DNA of 64,000 nucleotides from Deltaproteobacteria bacterium (GTDB taxonomy: Bacteria > Myxococcota_A > UBA796 > UBA2385). The position numbers and the translations under genes were made by a program. The stretch spans positions 30,380 through 94,379 of the forward strand of contig JAEUKK010000061.1 in the NCBI GenBank assembly GCA_016792625.1. Reading direction: 5' to 3'. Each line of letters opens with the position of its first letter. The first letter of the stretch is position 1. The notes beneath the pieces are model-generated. The model worked only from the letters and a program-made list of their open reading frames with translations, was not told where the DNA came from and ran no database searches. Shown piece after piece: positions 34,790-42,885 of the stretch.

Positions 34790-35851
34790 TCAGGCGCCGG
34801 TCAGGGCGCGGGCGGCGGCCGGGGCGGCGGACCGCGCGGCCCGGGCGAGGGCGGCTTGCACGCGCGCGCGGTGCAGGTTGTGCCCGCCAGCTTGGGGGAA
34901 GCGGGCGCGGTCTTCGCGGAAGTAAGAATTGAGCACGGCGTCCCGGCAGAAGCGCGCGGCGAGCTCCAGCGCGATGCGCTCCGGGGCGTGGGCCAGCGCG
35001 GCGCGGGCCCCGCGGTCGAGCGCCGGGCCGGTCGAGAGGAAGCCCTCTGCGCTGGCCTGAAAAATGCCCATGTCGAAGATGATGTCGTCGACGGTGTCCT
35101 CGCCGAGCGGGTTGCACCAGCTTCGCCAAGCGTCGCCCAGCTCGGCGCCCAGCGTGATCGGCCCCACCGTGTCGAGGTCGAGCAGGCTGACGGCCTTTTC
35201 GCCGGCCGGGTCAAAGCGCAGGTTGCTGATCTTGAGGTCGCCGTGGCCGATGCGCTCGGCTTCGTCAAGCGCACCCCGCCAGGTGGCCCAGTCGCCGAGG
35301 ATCTGCGCCCCGAGCGCGCGCGCGTCGGCGGCCAGGGGGTGACCGTCGGCCGAAGCCAGCGCGGCCTCGAGCTCGGCCAAACGCGCGGGCGTGTCGTGGA
35401 TGTGGCGCAGCGGTGCGTGTCGGGGCGGGGCCCAGCCCTCGGTCGCCGCGTGCAGCCGACCGACCAGGGCGCCGGCCTCGGCGGCCACGGCGGGCCCGGT
35501 CACCCGGTGCAGGGTGGTGCCGGGCACGAAGCTCCACAGGCGCCAGCAGCCGGCCTCGGCCTCTTGCCAGAGCGCGCCGTCATCTGCAGGGATCAGCGTC
35601 GGGCAGGTCATCCCGGCGTCGCGCAGCCGCTCGAGCAGCAGGGCGATGTCGAGGTGCACCAGCGGCGAGAACAGCGGGTTGACCCACTGCAACACCGCGA
35701 CAGGCGGCGCGCCGACGAGCAGCGTGGTGTTGATCAGGCCTGCATCGGGGGCGGCGGACGGGACCAGGGTCGGGTCTACGCGGCTGGACCACCGGCGGAG
35801 GGCGGCGACCGCGGCCTGTGGCGCCGCGGCAGGGGGGAGGAGCTGGGCCAT
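34790..35851 (-). CDS. Phosphotransferase-fold kinase resembling N-acetylhexosamine 1-kinase
   Basis: 353 residues from the ATG at 35851 with an AGAGG site. It has the choline-kinase/APH fold: GLINTTLLV...VLQWVNPLFSPLVHLDIALL as the N-lobe, catalytic loop HGDLKISNLRF (H203, D205, N210) and metal loop LLDLDTVGP (D225), then LGAELGDAWRSW. The LQ(W/R)xN, LDLDTVxP and GDAxR pattern is closer to N-acetylhexosamine kinase (NahK-like) than to aminoglycoside kinases, so a sugar phosphorylation role is likely; resistance is not implied. It lies 73 bp upstream of tldD on the same strand. A TTG start 27 bases further upstream is possible. Confidence 0.75.
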   Translation of the reverse strand: MAQLLPPAAAPQAAVAALRRWSSRVDPTLVPSAAPDAGLINTTLLVGAPPVAVLQWVNPLFSPLVHLDIALLLERLRDAGMTCPTLIPADDGALWQEAEAGCWRLWSFVPGTTLHRVTGPAVAAEAGALVGRLHAATEGWAPPRHAPLRHIHDTPARLAELEAALASADGHPLAADARALGAQILGDWATWRGALDEAERIGHGDLKISNLRFDPAGEKAVSLLDLDTVGPITLGAELGDAWRSWCNPLGEDTVDDIIFDMGIFQASAEGFLSTGPALDRGARAALAHAPERIALELAARFCRDAVLNSYFREDRARFPQAGGHNLHRARVQAALARAARSAAPAAARALTGA

Positions 35852-36184
35852 CGGGCCTCTGCGCGCTGCGCTTGTCAAGGGCGTGTAAGGGACTATGCGG
35901 GCCCGGCGTTGCCGCTGGGGCTGCGCCGCGGGTGTTGCGTCGCGTCACTTCTCGGGCTGCTTGCTCCACCGCGCGTCGTCTGGCGGGTTATCCGGCCACG
36001 TCGGCGGGCGGTGCCTCGCTCCCGCGAAGAGCGCTGCTCCTCGCGACGCGCTCCCCGCTCCGCACCCTACCCGGCGTTGGCCCTTCGGCCGCGTCGGGTG
36101 CCTTTGTCCCCGTTGGCGCGCTGCCCCCCAGCGCGCTCCCACCCCCGGTCGTCGGCCCGCCCCGGCGCCCTGCAGGAGGATCCC
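35852..36184. other. 333-bp divergent intergenic region
   Basis: It separates the kinase gene (minus) from the Pal-like lipoprotein (plus) and must hold both promoters. A TTGACA lies on the minus strand at 35873-35878, only about 27 bases before the kinase ATG, too near to serve a normal -10. No convincing promoter pair or hairpin was seen. Open frames here are Pro/Arg-rich and unsupported. Confidence 0.5.
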
Positions 36185-36718
36185 ATGACCCACCGCACGA
36201 TCCAGGCTGTGCTCGCTGGCCTTGTGATTGTGGCCGCGGTCGGCTGCAAGAAGCCCGTGCCGCCCCCGCCGCCGCCCCCGCCTCCCCCGGTGGAGCCGCC
36301 CCCGCCGCCCCCGCCGCCCCCGCCGCCGGTGCGCGAGATCGTCAAGAACTTCAGCCGCGTCAACTTCGAGCTGGACTCCTACGACCTCAACGCCTCGACC
36401 AAGTCCGCGCTGGATGAGAACGCCGTCATCCTCAAGGACCAGACCGACGTCAAGATCCAGATCCAGGGCCACTGCGACGAGCGCGGCACCACCGGCTACA
36501 ACTCTGCCCTCGGGCAGCGCCGGGCCAACGCCGTCCAGAAGTACCTGCTCTCGAAGGGCGTCGACAAGAGCCGCATCGCCATCATCAGCTACGGCGAAGA
36601 GCGCCCGCTGGCCCAGGGCTCCTACGAGTCCGCCTGGGCCGAGAACCGCCGCGCCGAGTTCAAGGTGACCTTCGGCGGTGAGGGTGAGGTCAAGGTCCGG
36701 GGCACCACCCGCGACTGA
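36185..36718 (+). CDS. pal: OmpA/Pal-family peptidoglycan-associated lipoprotein
   Basis: 177 residues with an AGGAGG site. The lipoprotein signal (VLAGLVIVAAVGC, Cys21) is followed by two polyproline runs and VEPP (24-49). The OmpA-like domain follows (about 52-168: VNFELDSYDLNASTKSALDENAVILKDQTDVKIQIQGHCDERGTTGYNSALGQRRANAVQKYLLSKGVDKSRI, with the GHCDERG and NxxLGxRRA marks of Pal). It links outer membrane to peptidoglycan as part of the Tol-Pal system. tolB, tolA and tolQR are not beside it. The polyproline spacer replaces the usual flexible linker. Confidence 0.92.
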   Translation: MTHRTIQAVLAGLVIVAAVGCKKPVPPPPPPPPPPVEPPPPPPPPPPPVREIVKNFSRVNFELDSYDLNASTKSALDENAVILKDQTDVKIQIQGHCDERGTTGYNSALGQRRANAVQKYLLSKGVDKSRIAIISYGEERPLAQGSYESAWAENRRAEFKVTFGGEGEVKVRGTTRD

Positions 36719-36731
36719 TCCGCTGCGCCTC

Positions 36732-36753
36732 CGGCGTGGGTTTGCCCACGCCG
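36732..36753 (+). terminator. 9-bp hairpin after the Pal-like gene
   Basis: A perfect stem cggcgtggg/cccacgccg with loop tttg lies 13 bases after the pal stop. There is no immediate T-run, though ccttttt occurs about 40 bases further. It is a probable transcript end between this gene and the convergent glutamine synthetase. A CT-rich direct repeat (cctcctccgcc units, about 36827-36868) lies between. Confidence 0.5.
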
Positions 36754-36946
36754 CCGCTGCGCCCGCTGGCCAGGTCCTCCTGCTGGCGGGCGTTGTCCTT
36801 TTTGGCCACCCGTCCGCTCCTCGTCCGCCCCTCCTCCGCCCCTCCTCCGCCCCTCCTCCGCTCCTCCACTTGTCTCTTGGAATTACGACAGCCGGGTCAC
36901 CCTCGCGGATGGCCCGGCTGCGGTGTCGGGGGAGGCCCCCCGGGGT

Positions 36947-39130
36947 TTACCAGCTTTGGAAGAGCAGCTCGCGGTAGCGGGGCAGCGGCCAGCGGCTGTC
37001 GGCGATCTTGGGCTCCAGCGCGTCGCTCGCGGCGCGAAGGCGCTCGACCGCGGGCAGCACGGCCTCGACGCAGGCGCGGGCCCGGTCGGTGGCCTCGGGC
37101 AGGGCCTCGACCGCGTGCCAAGCCGCGTCGACGGCGGCGCGGGCGCTGCGCAGCTCTTTGACCTGCTGGACAAAGTGGGCGTCGCCGAGCTCGGCCCAGG
37201 GGTCGTCTGAGAGGCCGGCGGCCTTGGCGGCGGCCATCGTGCGGCTCAGCTCGTCGAGCTGGCCCAGCGCGGCGGGCATGACGGCCTGGTCGACCATCTC
37301 GCGGATCAGATCCACCTCGATGTCGACCCCGTGCACGTAGCGCTCGACCGCGATGTGGTAGCGGCTGTGCAGCTCGTCGGGGGTCAGAACGCCCAGATCG
37401 GCCATCAGCGCCTCGACCCGCTGGGTGCGCAGCACGTCGAGGGCCTCGGGCGCCTTGCGCAGGTTCGGCAGGCCGCGGCGGGCGGCCTCTTCCACCCAGG
37501 CGTCGCTGTAGTTGTTGCCTTCGAAGCGGATCGGCGCGCTGATCGCCAGGGCCTCGCGCAGCGCCGCGCGCAGGTCGCCGCCGTGGGCCGCGAGCATCGC
37601 CCGGAAGGTGCGGATGCCGTCGGCCACCGCCGCGTTCACGCAGGTGGTTGGCCAGGACACGCTCATCTGCGAGCCGCAGGCGCGGAACTCGAACTTGTTC
37701 CCGGTGAAGGCGAAGGGGCTCGTGCGGTTGCGGTCGGTGCTGTCCTTGGCCAGGTCGGGCAGGCCGCCCACCCCGAGCTCAATGACGCCGCGCTCGGCAT
37801 CCTCGGTGTCTTGGCCGGCGAGGATGGCCTCGCAGAGGGCGGTCAGCTGGGCGCCGAGGAAGACGCTGATGATCGCCGGCGGCGCCTCGTTGGCCCCGAG
37901 GCGGAAGTCGTTGCCGTGGCTGGCGATGCTCGCCCGCAGCAGGTCGGCGTTGCGGTAGACGCCGAGCACGGTCGAGGCGAGGAAAGCCAAGAAGCGCGGG
38001 TTCTTCGCCGGGTTCCTGGTCGGCTCGAGCAGGTTGTCGCCCGCGTCGGTCTGCATCGACCAGTTGATGTGCTTGCCCGAGCCATTGACGCCAGCGAAGG
38101 GCTTCTCGTGCAGCAGGCAAGCGAAGCCGTGGCGCTCGGCCACCCGGCGCAGCAGCTCCATCACCAGCTGGTTGTGGTCGGCGGCCACGTTCGCCTCGCG
38201 GTAGAGCACCGCGATCTCGAACTGGCAGGGGGCGACCTCGTTGTGGCGGGTCTTGGCCGGCACGCCGACCTTGTAGAGCTCGTGCTCAAGCTCGTGCATA
38301 AAAGCCTGGACCCGGCTCGGGATCGCGCCGAAGTAGTGGTCCTCGAGCATCTGGCCCTTCGGCGCCGAGGCGCCGAGCACCGAGCGGCCGGCGATGACGA
38401 GGTCGGGGCGCAGGGCGACCAGGGCGCGGTCGACCAGGAAGTACTCCTGCTCGGGGCCGGCGGTCACAATGACGCGCTTGACGTTGTCTTCGCCCAGATC
38501 GTGGCAGAGGGCGGCGGCCTGCTCGCTGATCGCGCGCATCGAGCGCAGCAGCGGGGCCTTCTTGTCCAGCGCGGGGCCGGTATACGAGACGAAGACGCTG
38601 GGAATGCAGAGCGTGGCGCCGCTCTCGCGCTCCATGATGAACATGGGCGAGGTGGAGTCCCAGGCGGTGTAGCCGCGGGCCTCAAAGGTCGACCGCATGC
38701 CGCCGCTGGGGAAGGAGCTGGCGTCGGGCTCGGACTGGATGAGCTGGCCGCCGCTGAGCTTGGAGATGGGGCGCTCGTCGTCGAAGGTCAAGAACGCGTC
38801 GTGTTTCTCGGCCGTCGAGCCGGTCATCGGCTGGAACCAGTGGCAGAAGTGGGTCACACCCCGGGCCTGGCACCAGTCGTGGACCACCGCGGCGATGCTG
38901 GCGGCCAGATCGCTGTCGAGGCGGGTGCCCTCGGCGATGGTGCGCTCAAAACGCCGGAAGACGTCGCCGGGCAGGTGCTGTCGCATCTGCTCGATCCCAA
39001 AGACATTGGCGCCGAACAGCTCGCGCACCGAGACCGGGCGACCCTCCCGGTCGAGGGGGCGAGGGTAGGTGCGGACAGCGCGCTCCGAGGCCGCCTTGAC
39101 GGCCTGGAATCGGGGGAGGCTTGGCGACAT
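36947..39130 (-). CDS. glnN: Type III glutamine synthetase
   Basis: 727 residues, the usual length for GSIII. The N-terminus (SVRELFGANVFGIEQMRQHLPGDVFRRFERTI), the HFCHWFQPMTGSTAEKHDAFL block, the PSGGMRSTFEARGYTAWD block and the catalytic core (KTRHNEVAPCQFEIAVLY, GFACLLHEKPFAGVNGSGKHINWSM, NKFEFRACGSQMS) are all intact. It makes glutamine from glutamate, ammonia and ATP. GSIII lacks the adenylylation control of GSI. The start at 39130 has GGAG at about 9 bases. It lies 53 bp downstream of pgi on the same strand, possibly co-transcribed. Confidence 0.97.
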   Translation of the reverse strand: MSPSLPRFQAVKAASERAVRTYPRPLDREGRPVSVRELFGANVFGIEQMRQHLPGDVFRRFERTIAEGTRLDSDLAASIAAVVHDWCQARGVTHFCHWFQPMTGSTAEKHDAFLTFDDERPISKLSGGQLIQSEPDASSFPSGGMRSTFEARGYTAWDSTSPMFIMERESGATLCIPSVFVSYTGPALDKKAPLLRSMRAISEQAAALCHDLGEDNVKRVIVTAGPEQEYFLVDRALVALRPDLVIAGRSVLGASAPKGQMLEDHYFGAIPSRVQAFMHELEHELYKVGVPAKTRHNEVAPCQFEIAVLYREANVAADHNQLVMELLRRVAERHGFACLLHEKPFAGVNGSGKHINWSMQTDAGDNLLEPTRNPAKNPRFLAFLASTVLGVYRNADLLRASIASHGNDFRLGANEAPPAIISVFLGAQLTALCEAILAGQDTEDAERGVIELGVGGLPDLAKDSTDRNRTSPFAFTGNKFEFRACGSQMSVSWPTTCVNAAVADGIRTFRAMLAAHGGDLRAALREALAISAPIRFEGNNYSDAWVEEAARRGLPNLRKAPEALDVLRTQRVEALMADLGVLTPDELHSRYHIAVERYVHGVDIEVDLIREMVDQAVMPAALGQLDELSRTMAAAKAAGLSDDPWAELGDAHFVQQVKELRSARAAVDAAWHAVEALPEATDRARACVEAVLPAVERLRAASDALEPKIADSRWPLPRYRELLFQSW

Positions 39131-39183
39131 CGGGCGGGGCTCCAGCACGGGCGTGACCGTGTGCGGGGGCCTGGGCGGCGGGC

Positions 39184-40674
39184 TCAGGCCAGACGGTAGG
39201 CGTCCAGCGCGGGGGTCGCTCCGGGGCTGCGGGTCGCCCGCCCGGTGGCGCTGAGGTGCTCCAGCAGCCGCCACGCGAGCGCAGGCGCGAGCCCGCAGCG
39301 CGCGGCGAGGGCCTCGGCGGTCTGCGGCTGCGCGGTGAGCGCGGCGCAGAGCCTCAGCATCCCGTCGAGCGCGGCGGTGGCCCCCCGCTTCCCAGCCTCG
39401 ACCCCAGGCTGGTGGTAGGCGTTTACGTCGATCAGCTCGGCGTAGAGGCCCACTGCCCTCTCAAATATCGAGATCAGGGCGCCCAGTCCGCGCGCCCGCG
39501 CGGCGGTTGTGTGAATGGTGACGCTGGGCCGGCCTGCGGCGCTCAGGGCCGAGCGTGTCCCGAGCAAAAAGCCGAGCAGGTGGTCACTCACGCGAAGGCC
39601 ACCCCCCGCATCGAGGTCTGGGCCGGGCTCGAGCACGTCGATGAAGTGCACCAGCGTGTCGTTCCGGCCATCGCGGACCTGCTGCATAAAGGCGTGCTGG
39701 TCGGTGCTCCCCTTATTGCCGTAGACCACGAGGCCCTGCTCGACCACCTGACCTTGGCGGTCGAGCCGCTTGCCCAGGCTCTCCATGATGAGCTGCTGCA
39801 GGTAGCGCGAGAGCAGCGCGAGGCGGTCGCGGTAGGGCTCGATGACCAGCGCACGATCACCCCGCCCGTTGCCGGCGATGAACCAGGCCGCGGCGAGGCG
39901 GGCGGCGGGGTTCTGGTCGACCGGGCGGCGGCCGGCCGCGTCCATCGCTGCGGCGCCGGCGAGCAGGCCCTCCCAGTCCCAGCCGCACAGGGCCATCGGT
40001 ACGAGGCCGACGGTCCCCGTCACGCTGGTGCGCCCGCCGACCCAGTCCCACATCGGCAGGCGGGCCAGCCAGCCCGCGGCTTGCTGGTCCAGCGCCGAGC
40101 CCGCGCCCGTGATCGCGATGGCCTGTGCCCCAAAATCACGACCAGCGGCCTGCATCCACGCCATGGCCGCGAGCATGCCGTTGCGGGTCTCGACCGTGCC
40201 GCCGCTCTTGCTCACCACGAGGCAGAGGGTGCGCGCCGGATCGAGGCCGCTGAGCACGCGCTGAATGCCCTCTGAGTCGGTGTTGTCGAGGAAGTGCAGG
40301 CGCGCGGGATCAGCGGGGCTGGCCAGCGCGTCGGCGAGCAGCTGCGGGCCGAGGGCCGAGCCGCCGATGCCGATGAGCAGCACCTCGGACCAGCGGCCGA
40401 CCGGCAGCGCCCGGATCGCCTCGTGGCTGGCCCGGATCGCCGCCCGCTGCTCTTCAGAGGGGGCGCGATCAGGCGAGCGCAGCCAGTAGTGGCCCACCTG
40501 ACGGCCCTCGTCGGCGTTGGCGATGGCTCCGGCCTCGAGCGCGGCCATGGCGTCGAGGGCCCGGTCGAGGGCGGCGCGCAAGGCCGGGTCGGGCGGAGGG
40601 CCCGCCTCGCTCAGATCGAGCAGCAGGCCAGTGTCCTCATCGCGGAGCATCGCGGCGTCGAAGGGCGCGTGCAT
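39184..40674 (-). CDS. pgi: Glucose-6-phosphate isomerase
   Basis: 496 residues. GPI signatures are VLLIGIGGSALGPQLLADAL, VVSKSGGTVETRNGM, VGGRTSVTGTVGLVPMAL and GNKGSTDQHAFMQQVRDG (catalytic His), with MESLGKRLDRQG as the active-site Glu region. The C-terminal ~60 residues (after GMLRLCAAL) look like a winged helix rather than the usual tail, an arrangement seen in some Bacteroidetes- and myxobacteria-like GPIs. It interconverts glucose-6-phosphate and fructose-6-phosphate in the cytoplasm. The gene lies upstream of glnN on the same strand. Confidence 0.96.
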   Translation of the reverse strand: MHAPFDAAMLRDEDTGLLLDLSEAGPPPDPALRAALDRALDAMAALEAGAIANADEGRQVGHYWLRSPDRAPSEEQRAAIRASHEAIRALPVGRWSEVLLIGIGGSALGPQLLADALASPADPARLHFLDNTDSEGIQRVLSGLDPARTLCLVVSKSGGTVETRNGMLAAMAWMQAAGRDFGAQAIAITGAGSALDQQAAGWLARLPMWDWVGGRTSVTGTVGLVPMALCGWDWEGLLAGAAAMDAAGRRPVDQNPAARLAAAWFIAGNGRGDRALVIEPYRDRLALLSRYLQQLIMESLGKRLDRQGQVVEQGLVVYGNKGSTDQHAFMQQVRDGRNDTLVHFIDVLEPGPDLDAGGGLRVSDHLLGFLLGTRSALSAAGRPSVTIHTTAARARGLGALISIFERAVGLYAELIDVNAYHQPGVEAGKRGATAALDGMLRLCAALTAQPQTAEALAARCGLAPALAWRLLEHLSATGRATRSPGATPALDAYRLA

Positions 40675-40751
40675 GGGGGCCTCCCACCGGGGTCAGGGCC
40701 GGCGCGCAGGTGGCCGGCGGTCGGGGGGAGCCTACGCCCGCGGCGGCGCGC

Positions 40752-41588
40752 TCAGGCCCACTCGGCGATGCCCTGGCTGATCACAGGCCGCTGCTCGTCA
40801 TCCTCGACGATGAAGCGGCAGCGGCGGGCCTCGGGCCAGCCCAAGACCCGAAGGCGCTGGCCGTTGTGGACCGGCCGGCTCCACCGCACGGCGAGGCGGC
40901 GCAGGCCGCGGCTGTCTTGGCCGAGCAGGGCGGCGACCAGCGCCCGGCCCGACAGGGCCATCGTGCAGAGCCCGTGCAGGATCACGTCGGGCAGTCCGCC
41001 GGCGCGGGCCGCGGCCGGGTCGAGGTGGATGGGGTTGTGGTCGAGGCTGGCCTCGGCGTAGCGCAGCGACTGGTCGGGCTTGACCTGGACGCTCTTCTGC
41101 AGCTTGGGCTCACCCTCGGGTGGGGCCCAGCCCAGGTCGGGGATGACGCCGTGCGCACCATTCTCGGCGAGCAGGCGCTGCCCGCGCACAAAAAAGCGGG
41201 TCGCGGCCTCGACCGCCAGCGCCCCTTCGACCCAGCCCTGCAGGGTCGCGGCGACCAGCACGCCCTTCTCCTTCTGGTCGATGCCGGTGAGGCGGGCGCG
41301 GGGCACGAGGGCTTCGCCCGGGTGGATCCGCCGGAGCAGGCGCACGTCATGGCCCGCGTGCACGAGGCGGGGCATGTCGAGGCCGAGCGCCGGATCTTCC
41401 ATCACCGCGAACAGCATGTCGCGCAGCGGTCGCACGTGGAACATCGGCGGCGCAACAGCGTCTGGGCCGTAATAGACGACGCTGTTGTCGTCGGTCGCCG
41501 CGGCGTAGGCCTCGATGTCGGCGGCGCGGATCAGGGTCGGCTGGCCGACGTAGCGGCGGCCGAGGTGGTCCGCGGGGTCGAGGGGCAC
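40752..41588 (-). CDS. MaoC-like dehydratase/hydratase (tandem hotdog)
   Basis: 278 residues from a GTG at 41588 that has GGAG 6 bases upstream; the in-frame stretch beyond it is Pro/Arg-rich filler. An N-terminal hotdog (about 5-135: LGRRYVGQPTLIRAADIEAYAAATDDNSVVYY...VHAGHDVRLLRRIHPGEAL) is followed by a C-terminal MaoC domain with the active-site block YAEASLDHNPIHLDPAAARAGGLPDVILHGLCTMAL (D-H-N-P-I-H and GL-x-HG). It probably hydrates enoyl-CoA or a related thioester. No fatty acid genes lie next to it. Start and substrate are inferred. Confidence 0.85.
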   Translation of the reverse strand: MPLDPADHLGRRYVGQPTLIRAADIEAYAAATDDNSVVYYGPDAVAPPMFHVRPLRDMLFAVMEDPALGLDMPRLVHAGHDVRLLRRIHPGEALVPRARLTGIDQKEKGVLVAATLQGWVEGALAVEAATRFFVRGQRLLAENGAHGVIPDLGWAPPEGEPKLQKSVQVKPDQSLRYAEASLDHNPIHLDPAAARAGGLPDVILHGLCTMALSGRALVAALLGQDSRGLRRLAVRWSRPVHNGQRLRVLGWPEARRCRFIVEDDEQRPVISQGIAEWA

Positions 41589-41779
41589 GGGCGCTCCGGG
41601 CGGGGCGGCCGTCGGCGCGCGCGGTCTGCCCGCGCGGGCGCCGCCCCAGGCCGGTCGGGATATCGAGCCGCCTCGGGGCTGTCCCGCGGGGCGGGTCTGC
41701 GGGAGGGGCGCTGTCGGGCTCACCTTGGCTGGAGCTGCTCGAACGATGGGGGCCGCCGCTGGCCTGGCGGCTGGGCCCC

Positions 41780-42814
41780 ATGCTCGTCTACTTGGCCCTC
41801 GTGGCGCTGGTGCACGAGCTCGGCCACGCCCTGCTCGCCCGGCCGGCTGGCTTCCGTCTCACCAGCCTCGGGCTCGGCGCCGGCGCGCCCCTGCTGCGCA
41901 TCCCGCTGGGGCAAGGCCGCGTCTTTGTCCTCCACCGCTGGTTTTTCCTCGGCGGCGCCTGCGTGGCCATCCCTGCCACCCTCGAAGGTGGGCGGCGGGC
42001 GGCCTGGTTCCACGGCGGCGGGGTGCTCGCCCAGCTCGCGCTGGCGCCGGTGCTCCGCCTGCTGCCCGCGGCCTGGGACCTGGGTGACCTCGAAGAGATC
42101 AACGCGCTGATGCTGATCGGCAACCTGATGCCCTGGCGGATGGGCGGGCAGGTCAGCGACGGATGGCGGCTCTTCGCGGCGCTGCGGCCGGGCGGCCGCG
42201 GGGCGGGCGTGCTCCTCGACCGGAGGGCCGCGCTGCAGCACCTGCAGCGTTTTGAGGCCGCGCGCGGCAGCCCGGATGGAGAGGCCTGGGCCCGGCTGCT
42301 GCTCGGCTGGGTGGGCGCGCAGCGCGGTGAGAAGACCGTGGTGGAGGCTGCGCTCACCCCGCCGCTGCGAGAGGGGGCGCCCGTGGTGCTGCGGGCCCTG
42401 CGGCTCGCTCTCGCGCTGGACGCCGCCCGGCGCGGGCCCGAGCCGGAGGGCGCGGCCCCGGCGCTGTGGGCCGAGGCCGAGGCGCTGCAGGCGGAGGGCG
42501 TCGATCCGGCGGCGCGGGCGCTGGTCTGCGGGGCGGCGGCCCGCCTCGGAATCCGGGTGGGCGACCGGGAGGGCGCCGCGCGCTGGATCGTGGCGGGGGG
42601 TGAGGGCCACGACGGCGGCGGCCTGCTCCGCCTCGCCGCGCTCGAGCGGGCCCTCGCCGAGGGCGCCCCGACCGCGGCAGCGGCGGCGGCCTGCCTCGAC
42701 AGCCTGGATGGAGATCCCCTCGATCCGGCCGGCGCGGTGGCCGCCCTGACCACTGCCGGTCAGCGCGGCCCCGGGGCGGAGGGCTGGGCGCGACGGCTGC
42801 GCGCCGCGGGCTGA
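41780..42814 (+). CDS. M50-like membrane metallopeptidase
   Basis: 344 residues from the ATG at 41780, whose first segment is LVYLALVALVHELGHALLARPAGFRLTSLGLGAG, with the HExxH zinc motif HELGH at 12-16. Further hydrophobic segments (LGGACVAIPATL; VLAQLALAPVLRLL) and NLMPWRMGGQVSDGWRL, an NxxPxxxxDGxxL-like site, support the M50 fold. About 200 mostly helical residues follow. No ribosome site precedes 41780. The frame is open upstream, reading LSGSPWLELLERWGPPLAWRLGP, with CTG at 41711 preceded by GGGAGGGG; see the finding. The role may be regulated intramembrane proteolysis, but no partner was seen. Confidence 0.75.
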   Translation: MLVYLALVALVHELGHALLARPAGFRLTSLGLGAGAPLLRIPLGQGRVFVLHRWFFLGGACVAIPATLEGGRRAAWFHGGGVLAQLALAPVLRLLPAAWDLGDLEEINALMLIGNLMPWRMGGQVSDGWRLFAALRPGGRGAGVLLDRRAALQHLQRFEAARGSPDGEAWARLLLGWVGAQRGEKTVVEAALTPPLREGAPVVLRALRLALALDAARRGPEPEGAAPALWAEAEALQAEGVDPAARALVCGAAARLGIRVGDREGAARWIVAGGEGHDGGGLLRLAALERALAEGAPTAAAAAACLDSLDGDPLDPAGAVAALTTAGQRGPGAEGWARRLRAAG

Positions 42815-42846
42815 GCACACCCCAAGGGCGGCGGACCGACCCCCTT

Positions 42847-42883
42847 CGCCGCTGCTCGCTTGGAGGAGGGGAGCGGAGCGGCG
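42847..42883. terminator. Hairpin between convergent M50-like and receiver/PilZ genes
   Basis: Arms cgccgct (42847-42853) and agcggcg (42877-42883) pair, extended inward by gctc/gagc with a 2-base bulge, in the 71-bp gap between convergent stops. There is no T-tract. It could end transcription from both sides. Confidence 0.35.
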
Positions 42884-42885
42884 CC

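Noticed and set aside
34790..35851. Reading the phosphotransferase-fold gene as an aminoglycoside resistance gene
   Set aside because: The LDLDTVxP and GDAxR pattern fits sugar kinases better, and nothing else in the region suggests resistance.
35873..35878. TTGACA on the minus strand before the kinase gene as a promoter
   Set aside because: It is only about 27 bases from the ATG and has no -10 at a usable distance.
36827..36868. cctcctccgcc repeats near the end of the pal gene, considered as a CRISPR-like array
   Set aside because: Units are about 11-12 bases, contiguous and without spacers; a simple low-complexity tract.
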